The translations under genes were made by a program, and so were the position numbers. Positions 40,211 through 47,028 of a DNA stretch of 47,028 nt are shown here, in pieces (the first letter of the stretch is position 1; every line of letters begins with the position of its first letter). The notes beneath the pieces were generated by a model, which saw only the letters and a program-made list of their open reading frames with translations, searched no databases and was not told where the DNA came from. This stretch comes from Chara braunii (lineage: Eukaryota; Streptophyta; Charophyceae; Charales; Characeae), in contig BFEA01000027.1 in assembly GCA_003427395.1 (NCBI GenBank), positions 4,694,211 through 4,741,238 on the forward strand, in the 5' to 3' direction.

Positions 40211-42614
40211 GCCAGGGCATCAACCCCTCCCGTTGAGAACAGCAGGACCCTGGAGCAGCAACATCAGCCTTGACAATTCTAACAACAGTTGCCAGTTTCA
40301 GCAGCCCATGCTGGCAACACTCCTCCTCACCATCACTCTGCTATGCTCGGCCAACTGCTATACTATGTGCCACGGCCGAGCTCAGTCGAGCAATTCCTTT
40401 TGTACAATCAAGCCACACACACTCATCCTAGTTGCACCCCCGCTGGCCAGTAGCATTACAACTGACAATCATTCATACGATGTCGCTCACAATCCCGTCT
40501 AGGCAATATCCTGCATCAGTATCTAAAGTAGTAAACGGCAGCTCCTAGAATTTGCAATTGCTGCTGCTAAAACCATCCTCTCTCAGCAGCAACCTCGCCG
40601 CACAAGTTCAAACAACAGTTGTCGACAGGCTAAGTCTCAGTAGCAGACCCAATGATGACCTCCATCATAGTAGTACCTCATGCTTAACAACACCATCAAT
40701 ACTTCAAAAGAAAGAAAAAGGGAGACTCGCTGCTCTGTTGTGCTGCTGTAAATAAGACAACAATGTCGGAGAACTCAATCAACATAGCAGTTCGCAGACT
40801 TTCAGGGCATCAATAACCACCAAAATAGCAGTTGCCGATCCACAGACCATGTGCATGACTCAAGAATACTTCAACTGTTGGTGTCGCAACTTAAGTAAGT
40901 CTGTTGCTGCGAAAATCCAAATCAGGCCTCCAGGGGTCCGCTACAGCCTTCCAAAGGCCTGCTACAACGCCGTAACAGTAGCCAAACATCAATCCACTGC
41001 TGCTAGAAGTCCCTTCTTATAGACAGATGTTTGCTGCAATACCAAAAAAAAAAGGTCCACAATGACTCAAATCTGGGTGAAGTAGCAACGGAGCAGGACC
41101 TAGACCAATCGTGAAGAGAAAAGTCCAACCCACTGCATTATTCATCAATGCACACAGTGGAACTGATTCCCCCACTAAAGCACGACCAGATACAATGTCA
41201 GATTTTGTACTGAGCTAAACAACTCAACACCTTGGTTCCTCTCGTATGGCGGCTGCTCCAACACTCGTCATCTTGCAAAACAAAAGTAAATCTTCGGCTA
41301 GAACATGGGAAGATGCATGCCCTTCTTGCCTGATATCTTGACTTCCGTTCGTCCCGTATTACCGCCTCTGCCAGCCAAGTACACCCTTCTCTCCATTTTC
41401 TTGTATTCTACTTCCTCCTCCTCTACCTATTTTCGATGTGCCGCCAAGCAAACTGCGGACCAGCCAGCAACCGTAGTGATACAAAGTGAATGTATATGTG
41501 CTATTTTTCCGGTCTGGTACAACCTTCCCACACCTGTCTACATGACTACACCCACGCTCGCGCACACATGCACACACCTGCACACTCACCACCATGCTCA
41601 CGCTCCAGCACATACGTGCTTGGATACTTGCTTTGTGCCGATGTAATGTGTATCTCGCCGATGAGAGCAGCGTGAGTGAGACCGACAAGGAGCAGGAAGC
41701 TTACCTGTCTTACGGCACGATGCTCATCCTGTCTATGGAGGTAGTGTGAGCTTAGCGACAAAGGGGAGAAAGGCGAAAAAGTGCAGACGGAAAAGGAGAA
41801 TGAATCCTGACGGAAGTAGGGCCAGGTGCAATTAGTAATAGAGATCGCGGAGAGGAAGAGAGTGAAGGGATAGCAGGTGAACGGATAGCTTACCCGATTC
41901 TTGACAGAATCGGGCGGGAAAAAGTACGGAACCAGATTTTCTTGGATAGACGGATTCGAGTTTGACACTAGCTTTAGTTTTAGAGCGATGGATTAGAAGT
42001 TAGTAGAGGAAGGAAATGCGTTAGGCTGTGCTAGGAGAAAGTGATGACACGAGCCCAGGATTGAATGGGCCAACCATTTTTTGGGCCATAATTGGCGAGC
42101 GAAGCCGAGATTCCGGGGTTATAGAGCGAGGTGACTTTACGGAGTCAGATTTGGGGGAAAGAGTTTGGTTCCTGCGCTATGGAAGGTGGGGGCTGCGTGG
42201 GCGAAAGGATGTAGTGGCTCGACTAACTTATACCACGCCCGTTTCTTAGAAGAGTCGGAGGAGCAAAGGCCCGATTGGGAGGTTTCAACGTGTTGTGAAG
42301 CGAATGGACAGGTTGGATTTGGAGTTGGAGCGTGGGAACTACCTGCTACAGGCGTGATGGACTGCGCGAGGCTTTCTTACGTGAAGAAACGAAAGGAGTC
42401 TGCAGTGGAGATTTCGCTCGCACCTTGACGAGGTCGAGCAGAGGGAAGTAAGGAGTTAAGTTTGGGGTGATACGGAGGTGGTGGTGACTTCGGTTTCGTA
42501 AAGAGGACTGATGACTCGGTCATTACCGACACTACGGTCTGTGTTGGGAAGAGGCTAAAAGTTTGGTGATGTATCCTTTCGTGTTGTAGCGGAAGATTCG
42601 TGCCAAGTTTTCTT

Positions 42615-42649
<35 letters not shown>

Positions 42650-43400
42650 AAAGTGGCGTAGCATAGGTCATGGGGCCGAAAACTTACCTGAAAATCAGAT
42701 CGGAGTGGCACAGGAGCAAGTTGTAGGGAATGAAGGCTTACCCTTCCTAGTCGATGTGCCGCTCGAGCCACCAATCGTCGGGCACTGGGAGTGCGGAGCG
42801 AGTCGAGATCATGAAAGCTCTCCTATCAGTCAATGAACTACTCAGCTCGTCGACCAAGGCTGCTAGGGAACGAGCTGCAGGGGTCTGAAGGTTGTCTGCT
42901 AAATTAGAAGTGCGGCCCGTTTTCTAGAACAGAGGGAAGTGAGGCAGGTGATGAGATCACAGGCCTACCTATCAGCCGTACGCCGCTCTGCCAGTAGTGA
43001 TGAAGTGAAGTCGGGTTGCGAGATAGCAAGGGCAGTTCTTGACCGGAGTGCACCGCTTGTTTCGTTGAACAAGCTGGCTGCTGACTACAACAAGGAGGGA
43101 GGACTTGCCTGTTTGCTGGTTTATTGTTGGGTATCTCAGCAGCCCAACTTGTGCCTTGTAGTGAGTTCAGTTTATGTATTCTAAGCCTGTGTCTATGTAG
43201 CTGCAACGAGTTTAGTCTGTACCTTACAGCAAGACAAAGGACTGTGTGATGTTGGTGATTGTTGCACGACTGCGGTTGTGCTTGAACTTTAAATAGGATA
43301 CGAGGGAGGCATCCGAATGCAGGTTTTCTAAGACAACGTAACTGTAGATTATCCGAGGTGGAAACCTGGTGATTTCAGAGGGAGAATTAGACATTGTGGA
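40211..43400. other. Central spacer between copies A and B
   Basis: I recognise no gene. Contents include AACAACAGTTG/CAGCAG-rich sequence (about 40270-40640), a CA-rich stretch (about 41550-41600), an 8-bp perfect hairpin CCCGATTC-TTGACA-GAATCGGG (41893-41914) and a 33-nt T tract (42616-42648). On the minus strand several GGTAAG or GGTAAGC words occur (about 41705, 41893, 42690, 42742), which look like splice donors. Confidence 0.5.
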
Positions 43401-43735
43401 GGGACCACCGCTACGGTTTAGAGGATCGCCTGGGAGGAGTTATTCTGATTGGTTGGTTATATTGTCAACCATCTTCGGGCCACTTTGACTATGTTATGGC
43501 TGCGGTTTGAAGAGTCACCGGGGAATCAAAGGTCAGTGGTTGACTTCGGCTGACTGAGTTGTTGTATATTTGGCCACCATTGCGGGGCCCTCAGGCGCAT
43601 GAAGATTACAAGGCCCTCTCCAAGGAGTTGAGTTGTCCCTCTCTTGTATCTCAAGCGTCTGAAACCCTTTATCTTTATGTCCTAGTCTAGTCTTCTTCTG
43701 AGAGGAAAGCGGCAGGCGGGATTGCAACCCGTAGG

Positions 43736-43840
43736 ACCGCATCAAGACTCTGTGGGGAGTCCACCCACCGACCGCATCAAGACTCTGTGGGGAGTCCACC
43801 CACCGACCGCATCAAGACTCTGTGGGGAGTCCACCCACCG
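43736..43840 (+). repeat. Three perfect 35-bp tandem units
   Basis: Units 43736-43770, 43771-43805 and 43806-43840 each read ACCGCATCAAGACTCTGTGG then GGAGTCCACCCACCG and contain the hairpin GACTC-TGTGGG-GAGTC. Copy A has the unit once. Confidence 0.95.
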
Positions 43841-44147
43841 ATTGCGGGAGCTCTGCCGAGACTCAGGAGGAGTTCTGGAGGCAAGGAACCATCAGGTATA
43901 TCTCCTTCTGTTTGTATGAGCCCACTATACCCATGCTTGACTATCTTCCTCTAGTTCGACTGTTGTATGTTGTGTTCACCTATAATTTTTGCTTTCTTTT
44001 CATGATTTAATCAGACTGAATGGAAACAATGTGTGAGAGTGCAACTTAAGTTTCTTCTTTTATTTTGATTGAAAGCAGATTAAGGGATGAATTGGGGGAA
44101 GGTGGGAGGAAGGCAGTTTGCATGCATTTAACCGGGTCAACCAAGGA

Positions 44148-44761
44148 CTGGCCATTGTTTCTAAGCTGAATGGCCTAGGGCTATGTTTATTTGACTGTTT
44201 ATTTTCGAGGGTTTGCCTGGCTGATCTTTGAGACCAAGCATTATTGCTAAGTGAATGATTTGGTCTGTCTGTTTCTTTTGGGGTTTCTGACTGAAGTTGG
44301 GCTGAAGAATCCAACTTCATGCTTTGAATGGTTTGAGGATAGACTGAACATTGTTTCTAAGCTGAATGGTTCAACCTTTTGTTTTATTTTTGAGGAAGGA
44401 TTTCTGGTCTAAGGCTAAGCATTGTTTCTAAGTTGAATGGTTTAGCCTGAAAACCGCGTACATAAGTACAAAATGAGTACAACAGGAAGTACTTTATTTA
44501 TACTTGCATAAGAACTGGCAGTTGGACATTGTTTCTAAGTTGAGTAGTCCAGCGCTAAGCCATATCATTAAGAAGAGAAGGAAAATTATGAAGTATAATT
44601 GGAAGTAATTTGGGCAAACTTAGCATTGTTTCTAAGCTGAATGGCTCAGTCCCCTGCCCATATTTTCATTTCTTTTGAAAACAAAGTCAGAAATGATTAA
44701 ACTTTGGCTATTAAACAGTTCAGAACGACTAGACATGGTTTCTAAGCTGAATGGTCTAGTC
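44148..44761 (+). repeat. Hairpin array B: different 19-nt loop, covarying arms
   Basis: Seven hairpins precede the LTR. Arm pairs with 19-nt loops are 44345-44349/44369-44373 (TGAAC/GTTCA), 44412-44420/44440-44448 (AGGCTAAGC/GTTTAGCCT, one G-T), 44522-44527/44547-44552, 44618-44624/44644-44650 (one mismatch) and 44727-44734/44754-44761 (GACTAGAC/GTCTAGTC). The hairpins at 44150 and 44231 deviate in loop length. The loop is usually ATTGTTTCTAAGCTGAATG. An eighth hairpin follows the LTR. Confidence 0.9.
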
Positions 44762-44828
44762 ATATGCCCAAAGAAGAAAAAAAAAGTTGTGCAATCTGTT
44801 CGTGTACACTTTAAAGTTTAAAGGCATG

Positions 44829-46202
44829 TGTAATGACCCGTCAAAACATAGACTGAGAACACTGCTGATTTCTGAAGTTCTGCCGATGGAATGGATGCCT
44901 TGCTGAGGTTCCCGCATTCTGCTGTGTTTTCTAAGTCTGTCTGTGTGTGCGTGCTTATGACCTGCATGCCTGTCTGAGTGCTTGACGGTATGAGTGTGTG
45001 TGTGACCCGCAAGGGTACTTGCTTGTTTGGTAGGCCCGCAGGGCCGGTACTTACCTGTGGCCGTGGCATTGAGGGTTGTAGCAAGTAAAAACACTCAAGT
45101 GGCGAAGCTAGCGGCCCTGAGGTCCTTGGGGTAGCGGAAAAACACTCAAGTAGGCCGGTAGGCCGATACTGCACCCCACTGCAGTTGGCGTGAGGGGGTA
45201 CTGGAGGCCGAGCAGAAAAAGACAAAGTTGGCATTTTTAGAGTCCAGTAGCGGTAGGGTAGGTCTAGGCCGGTACCAGTCCAACCAGTCTGAGTCTAGAG
45301 CCTGTACGGGTAATATCAGGGTCTGCAATGATGTTTCCCTCCGAAACGGAGGAAGTACCGGTTGCTTGGAGAGGCCAAGCGGCCTGGAAGTCACCGCCCA
45401 GGAGGCAAGTAGGCCGCTATATCAAGAGGCAGGGCGGAGAGCCCAGCCTCATTCTTCAGTGTGCGAGTTGGGCGTCATGCTGCTGGAGCGCTAGGTGGAG
45501 GAGCGCTGGGCACTACAGCGCTGCTGGGAGGAAGAAGCCGGGAGCTTCCACCTTGGCTATGGTGGAGCTCCACCGGTAGGAGGAGGAGGGAGAAGGGGAC
45601 CAAGGAGGAGAGTGGCGAGGTACTTACTGGCTATGGTAGACACCATCTTCATCTCCTTGCTAGGCGCTGCATCAGGAAGGCCCCAGTGGGGGTAGTGTCG
45701 CATCAAGGAAGCTCGGGACAGACTCAGGCATGGTGGCTGAGTGAGTAGCGGCATAACTGCATGGTGATGACCCGCAAGTGGAGCAGCGACATAGCTGCTT
45801 TGAGTGGTCCTTTGGACAGGAGGCTGAAGCCTCAGTAGTCCACCATAGCCTCGGCCTGTATGTAGAGGAAGAAGAAGGGTTGCCATGGCTATGGTGGACC
45901 TCATATTGTGCCTGCAGTAGAAGTGGGATTCGGACATTGATTCTGGTTCAGTCATTCAACATTATTATTGTTATTTCTTGTTTGAATAAGAGGGAGGAGA
46001 TAAGGAGGAAGGGAGTGGTTGGCGAAGAAGAAGAGCCTTGACATTGGTCTATGCTGGAGTACATCATCATCTTCTTCTTTCTCACTTCTTCTTCTTCATC
46101 TTTCCCTCTCTTTCCTCTCAAGTTCATTCATTTCTTTTTGCAATTGGATGGCATTGTACTTTCAGATGAATGTATACTTCAAAATTGGCCAAGATCGTAA
46201 CA
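44829..46202 (-). mobile_element. Solo long terminal repeat, family L, with CATG target duplication
   Basis: On the plus strand it starts TGTAATGACCCGTC and ends GATCGTAACA, 1374 bp in all, flanked by CATG at 44825-44828 and 46203-46206. Read on the minus strand it matches the copies at 1-1317 and 24726-26061, including CCAATTGCAAAAAGAAATGA near the start. No internal region is attached, so it is a solo LTR left by recombination. It interrupts the eighth hairpin of array B. Confidence 0.88.
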
Positions 46203-46205
46203 CAT

Positions 46206-46246
46206 GCTAAACATTGTTTCTAAGTTGAATGGTCTAGCACCATGCC
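46206..46246 (+). repeat. Eighth hairpin of array B, split by the LTR
   Basis: Arms GCTAAAC (46206-46212) and GTCTAGC (46232-46238), with one mismatch, enclose the 19-nt loop. An outer TGCC ends at 46246. Its partner GGCATG lies at 44823-44828 on the far side of the LTR; when the LTR and one CATG are disregarded, GGCATG and CATGCC flank the hairpin. Confidence 0.85.
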
Positions 46247-46560
46247 ATATAAGATGCGTATAAGGGTTAAATCATCTGAAAGTTTTATGAACTATCTATA
46301 AGGATTTTAACTTGGGGATGGTGAGAGTACTTACTCTTTGTGGTTTGGTCTTGCATGTGGCTGAGTATGATTACTAAATAGTCTGAGTTTCAGTTTGGAC
46401 AAGTAGTTGCTTTAGTTGCTCGCCATGTGCTAGAGCGCTAGGGGTTAGTTTAATTTCTACATTTTCTGAGCTAACTTTATTTTACTTAGGTCAATTCTCG
46501 CATTTTCTGGGATCATTTTTTATACTTTGCTTTGTATAAATCCTGTTAAGTTACTCTCTC

Positions 46561-46760
46561 TACGGGAAGCGCTGCCGAAATTTTTGCAAATCCAAGGAGT
46601 TAGTCGAACTTTGACTTTTCAAGGTTCAGTTTGTCTAAACTTTATTTATGGCTTAGTATAAATATGGAAAGTCTCCTTTTCTAAAGGGAGTGCTACTTAA
46701 AAAGTTTCTTAGTCGGACGTTGGTCCTGGACCTGGATTTAAGGTCCTTGTCCAGGACACC
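46561..46760 (+). repeat. Right-end modules of copy B
   Basis: TACGGGAAGCGCTGCCGAAA (46561-46580) is the inverted counterpart of the copy A terminal module. 46723-46757 is a nested hairpin: outer arms GTCCTGGAC/GTCCAGGAC and overlapping inner arms GGACCT/AGGTCC, so two alternative stems compete for the same bases. Confidence 0.85.
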
Positions 46761-47028
46761 GCAGGTCCTAGACTCTGCATGGAAGGGATCACCCCCCACG
46801 CAGAACCTATTTGCCCTGCCCACAAGGACACTCAGCCTAAGGGTCGAAGGTGCCACGGGGGCCGGACGACTGTTCCTTTAGTCGTGCAATATTGTGAAGG
46901 GTTTAAACCACCAATACCTCCGAGCCTGTTTTTGCCGACCCTGATTTTCACTGCGCTCCGAGTTTTGCCGAGCCTGGGTCCCACTCCATTTCTTTATGGT
47001 ACTCTCACGGGAAGAACAAAAAAAAAAA

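Larger units (their letters stand above)
43400..46880 (+). repeat. Composite hairpin repeat, copy B (plus strand)
   Basis: It carries the landmarks of copy A in the same order on the plus strand: TTGGCCACCATTGCGGGGCC at about 43570, GGGATTGCAACCCGTAGGAC at about 43719, a tripled GC module, hairpin array B, and TACGGGAAGCGCTGCCGAAA at 46561. An LTR insertion (44829-46202) accounts for much of its extra length. Its right part has a nested hairpin at 46723-46757 (GTCCTGGAC/GTCCAGGAC with GGACCT/AGGTCC inside). No protein-coding capacity is recognised. Confidence 0.75.

Overview
The window looks like nuclear DNA from a large, repeat-rich streptophyte genome. Support comes from a REV1-type gene with plant-like motifs split over long introns, two U6 snRNA-like sequences of plant type, TTTAGGG-type telomere-like motifs, L1-type LINEs, a chromodomain-bearing Ty3/gypsy element and runs of N. 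A charophyte alga such as Chara is my best guess, but it is an inference I could not check.

Layout. 1-1317 is the right part of a long terminal repeat (LTR). 1318-2400 holds LINE-tail reiterations and a 5'-truncated LINE on the minus strand. About 2400-10930 is a nearly complete minus-strand LINE: ORF1 with a zinc knuckle, an in-frame second reading frame after a TAG, a broken endonuclease/reverse transcriptase ORF2, and 370-bp leader repeats. 10931-12490 is strand-biased G-rich DNA. 12490-15950 is a second, 5'-truncated LINE with an N gap. 17979-23704 carries three spliced exons of a plus-strand REV1-like translesion polymerase gene. Its 5' end and most of its catalytic core were not found. 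A poly(A)-tailed U6 retrocopy lies in its first visible intron, antisense to the gene. 24726-26061 is a second LTR of the family seen at the left edge, followed by a MITE-like hairpin, a second A-tailed U6 copy (26851-26943) and several short tandem repeats. 29706-35300 is a decayed minus-strand Ty3/gypsy chromovirus-type element.

The right third (35.6-46.9 kb) has no recognisable protein gene but is crowded with perfect short hairpins. Two diverged copies of one composite repeat lie head to head: copy A on the minus strand (about 40.2 down to 37.6 kb) and copy B on the plus strand (about 43.4 up to 46.9 kb). Each carries an array of hairpins about 55-110 bp apart. Most have a loop of exactly 19 nt and stem arms that differ from copy to copy but stay complementary. 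The two arrays share this geometry but have different loop sequences. A third LTR copy (44829-46202) landed inside one hairpin arm of copy B, and its CATG target duplication lets the original hairpin be read. These arrays are the most unusual feature here.

The only likely host gene is REV1; the rest is mobile or repetitive DNA. Reading-frame starts of the mobile elements are approximate.
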